From: an uncultured Bacteroidales bacterium
GTDB lineage: Bacteria > Bacteroidota > Bacteroidia > Bacteroidales > UBA932
Length of the DNA stretch: 64,000 bases
Assembly: GCA_900320185.1 (NCBI GenBank)
Contig: ONRD01000001.1
Coordinates: 62,001 to 126,000 of the forward strand
Direction of reading: 5' to 3'
This document shows positions 25,701-32,616 of this stretch, piece after piece. A program made the translations under genes and the position numbers. The notes under the pieces are model-generated. The model saw nothing but the letters and a program-made list of their open reading frames with translations. It ran no database searches and was not told the DNA's origin. Position 1 is the first letter of the stretch. Each line of letters starts with the position of its first letter.

Positions 25701-26144
25701 TTAATCATCCCAGCCTTTTTCTATAGGCTCGTCATCTATATAATATGTGTCAATGTCTAAATAATCTTTGTCCCATTTATAATTAGTGCTTAGAATATGA
25801 TGACTTCTTTCCATGGTGCTGATAATCTCATAATAACTTTTTTTCCGATTTGATATCGTGCTGTCATCATCGGCTATATCTACGATTTCTTTGGCCTCAT
25901 CAAACGATATGTTTTTATAGTCAGCTAGACGAAAGGCCTCGTAATTCATGATGACTTCTTTATCAACCTTTCTCCACCACTTAAACTTTCTGTTGCACTT
26001 AATCATATCCTGAATCATCTTGTCCAGGGTGAAGTTATCCCCTTTAACAAGTTTGTAGGCTTTATTCCAAAGCTTAAGATCATTGACTGTAGTTTCAGGC
26101 AGGTTCAATGGGGTGTATTTTACCTTCTCTTTCTTCTTTTTCAT
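25701..26144 (-). CDS. Unknown acidic protein (147 aa)
   Basis: Starts with a very basic MKKKKEKVKYTPLNLPETTV, then KLWNKAYKLVKGDNFTLDKM, NYEAFRLADYKNISFDEAKE and an acidic end YYIDDEPIEKGWDD. No motif or membrane segment seen. The stop codon abuts the right arm of repeat site D. The 190-base gap upstream (26145-26335) is AT-rich and holds nothing I can name. Confidence 0.5.
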   Translation of the reverse strand: MKKKKEKVKYTPLNLPETTVNDLKLWNKAYKLVKGDNFTLDKMIQDMIKCNRKFKWWRKVDKEVIMNYEAFRLADYKNISFDEAKEIVDIADDDSTISNRKKSYYEIISTMERSHHILSTNYKWDKDYLDIDTYYIDDEPIEKGWDD

Positions 26145-26335
26145 GCCATAAAGTTATTTCATTAAAACAACTTTTACAAGAATCATTTAAAAACTTGTAA
26201 GAAATAGCATCGTATCAGATTGATTATCAATGCGAAAAAAAATTTTCGAAAAAACATTGAATTCGACTATTGGACATCGAGAGTAAATAGTAGAGTTTAA
26301 GATTAAAGTTTAATGATTTAAAAAATTAAAAAAAA

Positions 26336-26749
26336 ATGAAAAGGTTGATTAATAAAAAAACCGGTGAGATTGCCATTGTTGACCCCTACCTCAACACCAT
26401 CACTTTCTCCAAATCCAAAACCACTCACAAAATCACTATCCAAAAAGATTCATCCACTCACAAAATCACAAAAATCACAACTTCCTCAGAACCCATCCCC
26501 ACACCCGACGAAATCAAATCCGAACTCGGTTCCAATCCCTCTACTACCTCCTCCGACACTATCCCCTCTAAAAAGGAATCTACCCCTCAACCCATTAACA
26601 ACCCCATCAACTCCAATCCAATCGAACCGGATTTCACTATCATCGATGACTTCTCAAAATTTGAAATGATTCCTGAAACAGAACTCTTCTTCTCGCCCGA
26701 TCCTCTAAATCCATCCCTATTTACTCCAACTTATAAAGAATCTGCTTAA
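26336..26749 (+). CDS. Low-complexity Ser/Thr/Pro-rich protein, strongly G-poor gene
   Basis: 137 residues. The first 25 (MKRLINKKTGEIAIVDPYLN) look normal; the rest is rich in Ser, Thr, Pro, Ile and Asn with patterns such as THKITIQKDSSTHKIT and STPQPINNPINSNP. The coding strand has very few G outside the first 60 bases and many CC, AC and TC steps, unlike any neighbour, and the skew continues about 100 bases past the stop. It begins after an A-rich run. Function unknown; it could be a real disordered protein or a frame that happens to be open in skewed DNA. Confidence 0.4.
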   Translation: MKRLINKKTGEIAIVDPYLNTITFSKSKTTHKITIQKDSSTHKITKITTSSEPIPTPDEIKSELGSNPSTTSSDTIPSKKESTPQPINNPINSNPIEPDFTIIDDFSKFEMIPETELFFSPDPLNPSLFTPTYKESA

Positions 26750-26885
26750 CATGACATACACACATAAAAAATACCTTAACTGCATTCCATTCACATAGCT
26801 CCCACTATACCTATCATTCTTAACCTACACTCAAACTATACACTTCTCAAATGATTAATTGTTAACTATTTAAATACAAATTATT

Positions 26886-27386
26886 ATGAAAAAGAATTTT
26901 AAAAAATTGCTTATGAATGCAAACAAGAACAACAATGATGAATTCATCAAGGAAATCTATCTCAACGTGCCACATTATGATATGGCCGCAGTCGCAGAAG
27001 GACTCAAAGAGTCATTCATGACGGAACCCACATCACTTGTCTTAACAGATGATATTTATCACATCCGGTTAGTGATTATGTGGACACCCAGGATTCAAAG
27101 TAATGAAGACGGTATGTGTACCTTTGACTCCCATGCATTCTCGTTGTACCATAACGATGAAAAAATTTGTGATTGGGCAGACGGTAAGACCGCAGAAGAA
27201 TACAATACAGTCACTATTGATTTCAAGAAAATCCAATATCGAATCAATAGAATCGTAGAAAAGGACATGCAAGAGGTACGTCACAGTGGAGTTAACCTCG
27301 ATGACCCTTATGTGAAATACTGGATGACAGGACGTATGATTATGGCTCCAGTTGTTCCGTTTCCAATAGAGTTACTGAACGATTAA
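26886..27386 (+). CDS. Unknown protein (166 aa)
   Basis: Starts MKKNFKKLLMNANKNNNDEF and has LVLTDDIYHIRLVIMWTPRI and MAPVVPFPIELLND. Soluble, no recognised domain. It is the first of three plus-strand genes that share a similar intergenic hairpin (27389-27426 and 28086-28123), so they may have spread as units. AT-rich leader without a clear ribosome-binding site. Confidence 0.5.
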   Translation: MKKNFKKLLMNANKNNNDEFIKEIYLNVPHYDMAAVAEGLKESFMTEPTSLVLTDDIYHIRLVIMWTPRIQSNEDGMCTFDSHAFSLYHNDEKICDWADGKTAEEYNTVTIDFKKIQYRINRIVEKDMQEVRHSGVNLDDPYVKYWMTGRMIMAPVVPFPIELLND

Positions 27387-27388
27387 AA

Positions 27389-27426
27389 CAAAAGGCCTTT
27401 TGGGGTGCTGGCCTTTGATAGCACCC
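27389..27426 (+). repeat. Intergenic hairpin repeat, copy 1
   Basis: AAAGGCC (27391-27397) can pair with GGCCTTT (27410-27416), and GGGTGCT (27403-27409) with AGCACCC (27420-27426). The two stems interleave, so an H-type pseudoknot or either of two alternative hairpins is possible. It starts 2 bp after a stop codon and recurs after the next gene. A terminator role is the simplest reading. Confidence 0.65.
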
Positions 27427-27633
27427 TATCTCAAAACCTCCCGATGTAAAGGTCAATCGGAATAATCTTAAAAAAAGTCGGTCAAGACCATGAATTTCTT
27501 GTGGTGATGTTCCGATATAATAGTAAGAGTTCATTAAAAAGGACGAGGGATAAGTATGCCCTCACAAGTATACATTAATTTTTTAAAAGCCTCCGTAATA
27601 GGGCGGAGCCGTAAAGGCGGAATCTTGATTAAT

Positions 27634-28080
27634 ATGAATTATAATAATTTCAAAAGACACAATTATTATGTTACGTGGGTAGGTACTAAAAATGCTGATG
27701 GCACTTATTTTACAATTCAAGTAGTATTTACACGAGATTATACCTATCCAGATGGTGGGGAAATAATTACCGATCCATTTGAAGTCAAATATGCATGCAA
27801 GACTAATGGATTTGATTATGGCTCGCTCCAAAAGGATTATAACTGTTATTTCATTAAGAAGAACTCTATCGAATGGAATAAATATCTAGCAGAACCCGGT
27901 GAAAATGTTGAAATAGACGCAATAGAACGAATTAAAAAGACACGAGTTCTAGTATCGAAGCTTAAAGAAAAAGGAATTGAGTTCGAGAAGCAATTATGTG
28001 ATGGAGTATTTTGTGTAAAAGGAGATGAAAAGACCATCAGAGAAGCATTGGAAAGTGCAGGACTGCGTTGTGATAACTGA
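27634..28080 (+). CDS. Unknown protein (148 aa)
   Basis: Taken from ATG 27634 (MNYNNFKRHNYYVTWVGTKN); the frame is open back to 27556 but that stretch has poor coding character. Contains FTIQVVFTRDYTYPDGGEII and ends KTIREALESAGLRCDN. Beta-rich N-terminal half, helical C-terminal half. No family recognised. A copy of the hairpin repeat starts 5 bp after the stop. Confidence 0.5.
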   Translation: MNYNNFKRHNYYVTWVGTKNADGTYFTIQVVFTRDYTYPDGGEIITDPFEVKYACKTNGFDYGSLQKDYNCYFIKKNSIEWNKYLAEPGENVEIDAIERIKKTRVLVSKLKEKGIEFEKQLCDGVFCVKGDEKTIREALESAGLRCDN

Positions 28081-28085
28081 CAATA

Positions 28086-28123
28086 ACAAAGGCATTTTGG
28101 GGTGCTGGCCTTCAATAGCACCC
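28086..28123 (+). repeat. Intergenic hairpin repeat, copy 2
   Basis: Near copy of 27389-27426: the core from TTTTGGGGTGCTGGCCTT onward is identical, with changes CC to CA in the first arm and TG to CA in the loop. The GGGTGCT/AGCACCC stem is fully kept, the AAGGC/GCCTT stem is shortened to five pairs. Confidence 0.65.
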
Positions 28124-28146
28124 ATAAAAACTAATCTTTAAGCAAA

Positions 28147-28470
28147 ATGAAAATAAGGATTCATTATAAAACAACTCTCAACTATACTGTGGTATCCCGT
28201 AGTAACCCTCAGAATGTGTTCAACATCGTTGCCATAGTAGATAACTATTTTGATGTTTATGGACGATTAATTGAATTCCATACATCCTCTGTCAATTTCT
28301 ATGGGGCAATACCTGACAAGACTGAATGTGAAAGCATTGAAAAAGAAATCAAATTGGCAATAGACTCTAGTAATCCTGAAGCTTGGGAAGAATATGGGAA
28401 TATAACGGTTCAAGAATTTAGGGCCTATAGGGAAGCTCACCCTGAATGTGTACCTTCCTATATGCCATAA
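28147..28470 (+). CDS. Unknown protein (107 aa)
   Basis: Starts MKIRIHYKTTLNYTVVSRSN; includes VDNYFDVYGRLIEFHTSSVN and a C-terminal helix ITVQEFRAYREAHPECVPSY. Probably a small alpha-beta protein. Third gene of the plus-strand run 26886-28470; repeat site E lies 14 bp after its stop. No family recognised. Confidence 0.5.
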   Translation: MKIRIHYKTTLNYTVVSRSNPQNVFNIVAIVDNYFDVYGRLIEFHTSSVNFYGAIPDKTECESIEKEIKLAIDSSNPEAWEEYGNITVQEFRAYREAHPECVPSYMP

Positions 28471-28484
28471 TAATGACCAAAATG

Positions 28485-28559
28485 TCCAGTAAACTAATTA
28501 ACTCTATTCTTAATAATTATATAAAATATTACGCAATTCGTTGTAATTAGTTTACTGGA
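28485..28559. repeat. Inverted-repeat site E
   Basis: TCCAGTAAACTA at 28485-28496 and TAGTTTACTGGA at 28548-28559, 51-bp centre; the pairing extends to 16 bp through TAATTA. It separates two convergent genes and is the last such site before the right end. Confidence 0.85.
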
Positions 28560-28576
28560 TTGTCTTTTGATTCTAT

Positions 28577-28861
28577 TTACCTGACGAAGATATACATATC
28601 CGTCAGTTCCTCAACCGCACTATAATTGACCTCAGGTGAATCACCTTTCATATCCAATAATTCTATTATCGGATGGAAGTTGTCATCATCTGGGGTCATT
28701 TCTCTATTAGCCAGATGAGCTTCGTCATCCTCATCGACATATATACCATCATTCTCATCTATTCCGTTACCGTATTTAAGATAATCCTCGACAAGATCGG
28801 TAACGGAATCGGCGAATCTGTGCCAGTCCTGAATGCTATGATACCACTTCTCCATACGCAT
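28577..28861 (-). CDS. Unknown acidic protein (about 94 aa)
   Basis: Start taken at ATG 28861 or 28855 (MEKWYHSIQDWHRFADSVTD); the frame extends further only through a terminator T-run. Very acidic middle (DENDGIYVDEDDEAHLANRE) and end EELTDMYIFVR. It may mimic DNA by charge, as some anti-restriction proteins do, but no family is recognised. It is separated from the upstream operon by the structured terminator 28868-28938. Confidence 0.45.
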   Translation of the reverse strand: MRMEKWYHSIQDWHRFADSVTDLVEDYLKYGNGIDENDGIYVDEDDEAHLANREMTPDDDNFHPIIELLDMKGDSPEVNYSAVEELTDMYIFVR

Positions 28862-28867
28862 AAAAAA

Positions 28868-28938
28868 AGGCCATTCCACTTCGGATAGACTATCCTATTG
28901 TCGCAGAACTGCGAGAAAGCAAGCAAGTGGAATGGCCT
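28868..28938 (-). terminator. Branched hairpin terminator
   Basis: Outer perfect 14-bp stem AGGCCATTCCACTT/AAGTGGAATGGCCT encloses two further hairpins, GGATA-GAC-TATCC (28883-28895) and TCGCA-GAAC-TGCGA (28901-28914). On the minus strand the outer stem is followed by TTTTTTT, so it reads as an intrinsic terminator for the operon that ends at 28944. The three-way shape is far more elaborate than a terminator needs and may be an RNA with its own role. Confidence 0.7.
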
Positions 28939-28943
28939 GAACT

Positions 28944-29132
28944 TTAGTCGTTGATTACTTCAAATTCATCAAGTCCAGGTATCAAAGCTAATCCATGTCC
29001 TTCTAGATGAACTTGACCAGCATCGTCTATATAATCTATTACTCCTATGACTCCGTTCATTCTGGAGGCCTGCCAGTCCTTGCCTCCGGCATCGTCCATA
29101 CGGATTATTCTTACTTTATCTCCTACTTTCAT
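28944..29132 (-). CDS. DUF4314-like small protein
   Basis: 62 residues: MKVGDKVRIIRMDDAGGKDW, GVIGVIDYIDDAGQVHLEGH and LALIPGLDEFEVIND. The order VxxIxMDD, GxxGxxxxIDDAGQxH, LxLIPGxDxF matches DUF4314, a small SH3-like beta-barrel family common on phages and conjugative elements. Exact role unknown. Last gene of the right-hand operon. Confidence 0.7.
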   Translation of the reverse strand: MKVGDKVRIIRMDDAGGKDWQASRMNGVIGVIDYIDDAGQVHLEGHGLALIPGLDEFEVIND

Positions 29133-29135
29133 GAC

Positions 29136-29462
29136 TTAATCTGTTGTTGATATATAGTACTCCAGTTCTTCTCCGCTGAGGTTGTCAAATATCCAGTCAT
29201 CCAACTGATGGTATAACTCTGTATAGAGTATCGAAAATTCGTTGTTCACCTCATGCCACCTCCAGCATTTCCAGTTCAGAACCATCGCAAGTTCAGTCAG
29301 ATACTTGTAATTGTTTTTCCAACTGCTGAAGGCAACTTGATAAGTGGATTTGATGCCGTCAACCCCGAATTTTTCAGCGATGCTGAAATCCGTATAGAAG
29401 GTAGTCAGTGGCTTGTAGCCAGTGGTTTCCTCAATAGTCCAGTTCTCCAATAAGATAGCCAT
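29136..29462 (-). CDS. Unknown protein of the SSB operon (108 aa)
   Basis: Taken from ATG 29462 (MAILLENWTIEETTGYKPLT), which is 4 bp after the ssb stop; a longer frame overlaps ssb and is unlikely. Helical, Trp-rich (WKNNYKYLTELAMVLNWKCW, LYHQLDDWIFDNLSGEELEY). Similar small proteins accompany SSB on Bacteroidota elements. Function unknown. Confidence 0.6.
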   Translation of the reverse strand: MAILLENWTIEETTGYKPLTTFYTDFSIAEKFGVDGIKSTYQVAFSSWKNNYKYLTELAMVLNWKCWRWHEVNNEFSILYTELYHQLDDWIFDNLSGEELEYYISTTD

Positions 29463-29466
29463 AGTA

Positions 29467-29796
29467 TTACTGATTGATGATTGATATTGCCTGTGCCATG
29501 ATCTCATTTTGGCTCCGCTCAATTCCGTTGCCGTCCACATACCTTTGTTGACGGACTCTGCCGACCACATAAACATTGTTTCCCCTTTTTATATTCTCAA
29601 TTGTTGATTGTGTGATACCTTCACTCTTGAATCCGATTACGGAAAACCATGTGTTCTCAACCACACACATTCCGTCTTTTGCCTTGTAACAATACTCAGT
29701 CGCTAAAGAAAAGCGAACTGCCTGATTATTATCAAGAGTGGAGGTCCTTATAGAACCTACCACTCCTTTAACTTCAATCCTGTTCAGAAACTCCAT
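29467..29796 (-). CDS. ssb: Single-stranded DNA-binding protein
   Basis: 109 residues, a minimal OB-fold SSB. NRIEVKGVVGSIRTSTLDNN, VRFSLATEYCYKAKDG, ENTWFSVIGFKSEGI and KRGNNVYVVGRVRQQRYVDG are typical. The usual acidic C-terminal tail for partner binding is missing (ends AQAISIINQ), a feature of many element-borne SSBs. It protects ssDNA during replication or transfer of the island. Start lies 2 bp after the stop of the zinc-ribbon gene. Confidence 0.88.
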   Translation of the reverse strand: MEFLNRIEVKGVVGSIRTSTLDNNQAVRFSLATEYCYKAKDGMCVVENTWFSVIGFKSEGITQSTIENIKRGNNVYVVGRVRQQRYVDGNGIERSQNEIMAQAISIINQ

Positions 29797-29798
29797 GA

Positions 29799-29978
29799 TT
29801 ATTCGCTCTTTGGGGTTTTCCGTTCGATTACGACTCCAGAAATGGCAATTCGATATGGTATTACCATACCTGTATTACATTTCGTGCAGCATTCTCCATC
29901 GGCCAATGGGGCTGCGTTGTGCGGATATCCCTTAATTGGCCGATGGCAGATGCAGCAGATTTTACTTCCCTTCTTCAT
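29799..29978 (-). CDS. Small zinc-ribbon-type protein (59 aa)
   Basis: MKKGSKICCICHRPIKGYPH, NAAPLADGECCTKCNTGMVI and PYRIAISGVVIERKTPKSE. The CxxC...CxxC pattern (CCIC and CCTKC) and the PxADGECCxxCN core mark a small protein frequent on Bacteroidota and Firmicutes phages and conjugative elements. Its start overlaps the upstream gene by 17 bases and its stop is 2 bp before ssb, so it is a solid operon member. A perfect 12-bp inverted repeat (29896-29907 with 29935-29946) lies within the coding region. Confidence 0.8.
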   Translation of the reverse strand: MKKGSKICCICHRPIKGYPHNAAPLADGECCTKCNTGMVIPYRIAISGVVIERKTPKSE

Positions 29979-30357
29979 CCTTACCTTTAGGTTGAGGGGT
30001 ACTAGAAGCGGCTTTATTCGTCAGCTTCATTTTGGCCTCCTTGATAGCCGCTTTCTTCTCCATCCGTTCAGCCTTCTTGGTCTCCTTAACCTTCTTTTCG
30101 GCCATGATCTCATCAATGGTCATTGGTTCAACCTCGCAGGCTCCGCAGATGGTTGCGTAGGCACTGCGAAGGTACCGGATGTTGGACTCGGTCTTCTGTA
30201 AGTCTTTGACACTCTCGCTCCAGATGTTGAAAAGAGCTTCATTGGAGCGCTCATTGAGATAGGACTCCTGGCTGATTGCGACCTTCTTGACGAGGCCTTC
30301 TACGAGTGAATGCTGGTTGAAGATTTCGTTCTTCAGGACGTTCATGATGTGTTTCAT
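29962..30357 (-). CDS. Unknown helical protein, first gene of SSB operon
   Basis: 131 residues, almost all helical: MKHIMNVLKNEIFNQHSLVE, IWSESVKDLQKTESNIRYLR, then CGACEVEPMTIDEIMAEKKV and a basic Lys/Ala-rich tail. Possibly DNA-binding through the tail. A TATATTTG promoter lies 60 bp upstream. No family recognised. Confidence 0.55.
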   Translation of the reverse strand: MKHIMNVLKNEIFNQHSLVEGLVKKVAISQESYLNERSNEALFNIWSESVKDLQKTESNIRYLRSAYATICGACEVEPMTIDEIMAEKKVKETKKAERMEKKAAIKEAKMKLTNKAASSTPQPKGKDEEGK

Positions 30358-30416
30358 TGCTTTGGGTGTTAAAAGTTTGTAATTATCTGATACACAGTTA
30401 TTTACTAATTCTGGTA

Positions 30417-30448
30417 CAAATATAACAACTCCCTGTGAGCAATGACAA
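30417..30448 (-). promoter_or_regulatory. Promoter of the right-hand island operon
   Basis: TTG (30448-30446), 21 bp, TATATTTG (30424-30417) on the minus strand. Drives the operon from 30357 to the terminator at 28868. Confidence 0.6.
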
Positions 30449-30523
30449 TAAAAGTGAGAAAAAGTGAGCGTAAATCTCTGATTATCGGAGAGTTACATAC
30501 AATATACTTTACCATATACCAAT

Positions 30524-30560
30524 GACTAGGGGGAGGGCCTCAATAGCCCTCCCCCTAGTC
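30524..30560. terminator. Strong hairpin near right island end
   Basis: GACTAGGGGGAGGGC pairs perfectly over 15 bp with GCCCTCCCCCTAGTC across a 7-base loop. It sits 100 bp inside the right end, between the island operon promoter and the split host gene, and probably insulates the two. Confidence 0.75.
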
Positions 30561-30661
30561 TATTAAAGGTTATTTATGTACGATCTTAAGCCCTAACTTA
30601 TTGAATAATAATTAATTATGTAAATGGCAGAAATTATTAAAAAATAACATACTATTTTGAC

Positions 30662-30664
30662 GGT
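30662..30664 (+). other. Right attachment-site core (GGT)
   Basis: On the coding strand the host frame reads ...TCG AAG ACC, then changes to AT-rich codons. ACC is the last triplet shared with the left junction. Confidence 0.6.
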
Positions 30665-31525
30665 CTTCGAGAGGTAGAGCTTGTTGGAATACATCTGTCT
30701 TGACATCTCGGCCATGTCGAAGGTCGGGTCGAGGTATGGCTTCTTCTCATTCATGTAATTGGTGATCCTGGCATACATGCTGTTCATCCTGCCGTCCTCG
30801 TCCATCTTCCCGGATGTGCCGGAGCGGAGGTCGCCGCGGATCAAGTGCTTGACCTTCTGCTCGGCCTCCTTGGTGATTACGAAGGTGCGGCCGGTAAGGC
30901 AGCGGGCGTAAAGGATGCAGTAGAGCGCAAGCAGCAGGACTGCAGCAAGCGAGGAAAGGACTATACCCAAGTTGCCTGGAATCCTCACCGCGCAGAGGCC
31001 GAATATGAGGAGAGCCAGGAAAACAAGTGAATATATCAGGCGGCTGTACTCCTCGATGTTCTGCCAGACGGCAGTGTTGCGGAACAACATCCTTATGGAC
31101 TTGAATTTCCGGACAGTGTTGGCTACCGAATATCCCATGAAGACCGAGACCAGGAGCATTATGCATGTGATCGAGCTCTCGTGCCTGAACCTCATGTGGC
31201 CGGGAGGGAGCAGCCGGAAATAAAGATAACCTGCAAGGACGCAGGCTGAAAGGATCACTGAAACGCGAAGGGAAGCCGAGGCTTTCTCGAAAGAACAGGG
31301 ATAAAGCATCAGCAAGGTGTCTGCGACGACGATGCCGGCAATGACCTCCGGAATGCCTTTCTGCGTGCCGGGTAATAAGCATCCCGCGGCCAGCAGGCCT
31401 CCGGTGATGCAGGAAAGCAGCCTTATAAGTCGCAATTCCTTCCTTGTCTTCCCTCCTAATTTGTTTTCGAATGACAACGCCAAAAGAAAAACTATGACAG
31501 CAACTGAAGAAAGTATTGTACCCAT
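30662..31525 (-). pseudogene. 5' fragment of the membrane AraC-type regulator split by the island
   Basis: The minus-strand frame from ATG 31525 gives about 288 host residues: six or so membrane segments in the first 200, a linker, then the beginning of an AraC HTH (YLDPTFDMAEMSRQMYSNKL, YLSKT). After the junction the frame runs on for 24 island codons to a stop at 30593 (KIVCYFLIISAIYIINYYS). The DNA-binding part with the second helix-turn-helix is at 13410-13634. The truncated product would keep the membrane part but lack DNA binding. Confidence 0.85.
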
Positions 31526-31616
31526 ATGCTTTAAAGATTTTGATTAAAAAAATTATGGTTGATGTTTGGTTTACTCTTGCTTTTTACAGTAGGAAATTTC
31601 ATTCAAAATAAAAAGA

Positions 31617-31651
31617 AAAACCCCTTCCCGGGAACTCCAGGGAGGGGTTTT
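31617..31651 (-). terminator. Terminator after the YitT genes
   Basis: AAAACCCCTTCCC pairs with GGGAGGGGTTTT (one bulge). It begins 20 bp past the stop of the minus-strand yitT-like gene and is followed by a T-rich run on that strand. Confidence 0.8.
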
Positions 31652-31671
31652 AATAAAAATTTTCTGTTTTT

Positions 31672-32616
31672 TTAAGCTTCTTTCTCTTTTTTGCTGCCCT
31701 TGATCGAATCGAAGCCCCTTCCATACACCCCGGAAACGGATCCGACGGAGAGGAACACATCAGGGTCGATCTGCTTGATGGAACGGAGCAGCAGGTTGAC
31801 ATCCGTCTTCCTGGTAAGGACCATCAGCACATGGGTAGGCTGCTTGGTGTACCAACCCTCTCCTTCGAGAACGGTCACGCCGCGATGGAAGTCGGAGCCG
31901 ATCATGTTGGCGATCTCTTCATATTTCTTGGAGGTGATGAACACCTGGACACTCTGCCTGGAACCGTTGAGGTAGATGTCGCAGACGTTGCCGCAGACGG
32001 TGACTATGATCATGCCGTAGACGGCGGTAATGAACTTCTCCACGAACGGGAGCGCTGCGCCGTCCGGACCGTACGAAGGCACCAGAAGCGACGAGGCGAT
32101 GATGAACACGTCCATAAGGAGGATGACTTTCCCGGGAGAGATGTTGCGGTACTTGGTTATGATCAGCGCCACAATGTCCGTTCCTCCGGAACTGCCTCCC
32201 TGGGATATGGAGATCCCTATGCCGAGGCCGGCCATCCCACCTCCTATGATGGAGCAGAGAAGCTTACCGTTTGACAGCGCGAAGTCCTTGATGAACTCTG
32301 CCGGGATGACGGCCTGGAACATGTTCAGGCAGAAGGAGGCCAGGATTATGGCGTAAATCGTCTTCGCGCCGAACTTGGGGCCGATGACGAACAATGAGAT
32401 CAACAGCAGGATGCCGTTGAGGACCAGATAGGTGTAGCCCATCTTTATCCCGGTGGCATACTGGATGATAGCCGCGATACCCGACACGCCCCCTCCGACA
32501 AGGTTGTTCGGAGTCAGGAAGATCGACCAACCGGAGGTGTAGATCATGATGCCAAGGGTTATTATCACCCATTCCTTGACACTTGAAAGGATGGCTTTAG
32601 TTTTCTGTGCTGACAT
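31672..32616 (-). CDS. YitT family membrane protein (second copy)
   Basis: 314 residues: five or six membrane segments (about 15-200) with GGGVSGIAAIIQYATGI and GGSSGGTDIVALIITKYRNI, the paired Gly-rich motifs of the YitT (DUF161) family, then a cytosolic DUF2179 domain from about 220 (VLEGEGWYTKQPTHVLMVLT). Thought to be a transporter; substrate unknown. Its start overlaps the preceding paralogue by 20 bases. Confidence 0.88.
   Translation of the reverse strand: MSAQKTKAILSSVKEWVIITLGIMIYTSGWSIFLTPNNLVGGGVSGIAAIIQYATGIKMGYTYLVLNGILLLISLFVIGPKFGAKTIYAIILASFCLNMFQAVIPAEFIKDFALSNGKLLCSIIGGGMAGLGIGISISQGGSSGGTDIVALIITKYRNISPGKVILLMDVFIIASSLLVPSYGPDGAALPFVEKFITAVYGMIIVTVCGNVCDIYLNGSRQSVQVFITSKKYEEIANMIGSDFHRGVTVLEGEGWYTKQPTHVLMVLTRKTDVNLLLRSIKQIDPDVFLSVGSVSGVYGRGFDSIKGSKKEKEA

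Larger units (their letters stand above)
13632..30664. mobile_element. About 17.0-kb AT-rich integrative element (serine recombinase, restriction-modification cargo)
   Basis: Sequence between the two halves of the split AraC-type gene. The DNA turns abruptly from GC-rich to AT-rich at about 13,640 and back at about 30,660. A large serine recombinase lies 78 bp inside the left end, the usual place for the integrase of such elements. The only sequence shared by both junctions in the same orientation is GGT (13632-13634 and 30662-30664), as expected for serine integrases, which leave very short core duplications. No relaxase or conjugation gene is visible, so it is at most mobilisable. It carries restriction, recombination, SSB and unknown genes. 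Confidence 0.85.

Noticed and set aside
26364..26669. Second frame of 101 codons rich in Pro, Ser, Leu
   Set aside because: Out-of-frame reading of the same C-rich stretch; composition alone keeps it open.
16343..28559. Canonical integron attC sites
   Set aside because: The arms do not contain the GTTRRRY core, arm length and spacing differ, and the recombinase lacks the IntI patch and N-terminal domain. Reported as integron-like layout only.
16343..28559. CRISPR array
   Set aside because: The repeats are 12 bp, inverted, kilobases apart and there are no cas genes.
28868..28938. tRNA gene
   Set aside because: The cloverleaf-like fold has a 14-bp outer stem, only two inner hairpins and no T-loop GTTCRAATC or CCA end.
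29842..30201. Plus-strand frame of 119 codons in the SSB operon
   Set aside because: Antisense to the zinc-ribbon gene and the first operon gene, which have clear overlaps and motifs.
30361..30420. A further degenerate 12-bp arm near TTATTTACTAATTCTGG
   Set aside because: Too many differences from TAGTTTACTGGA and no partner arm at the proper distance.
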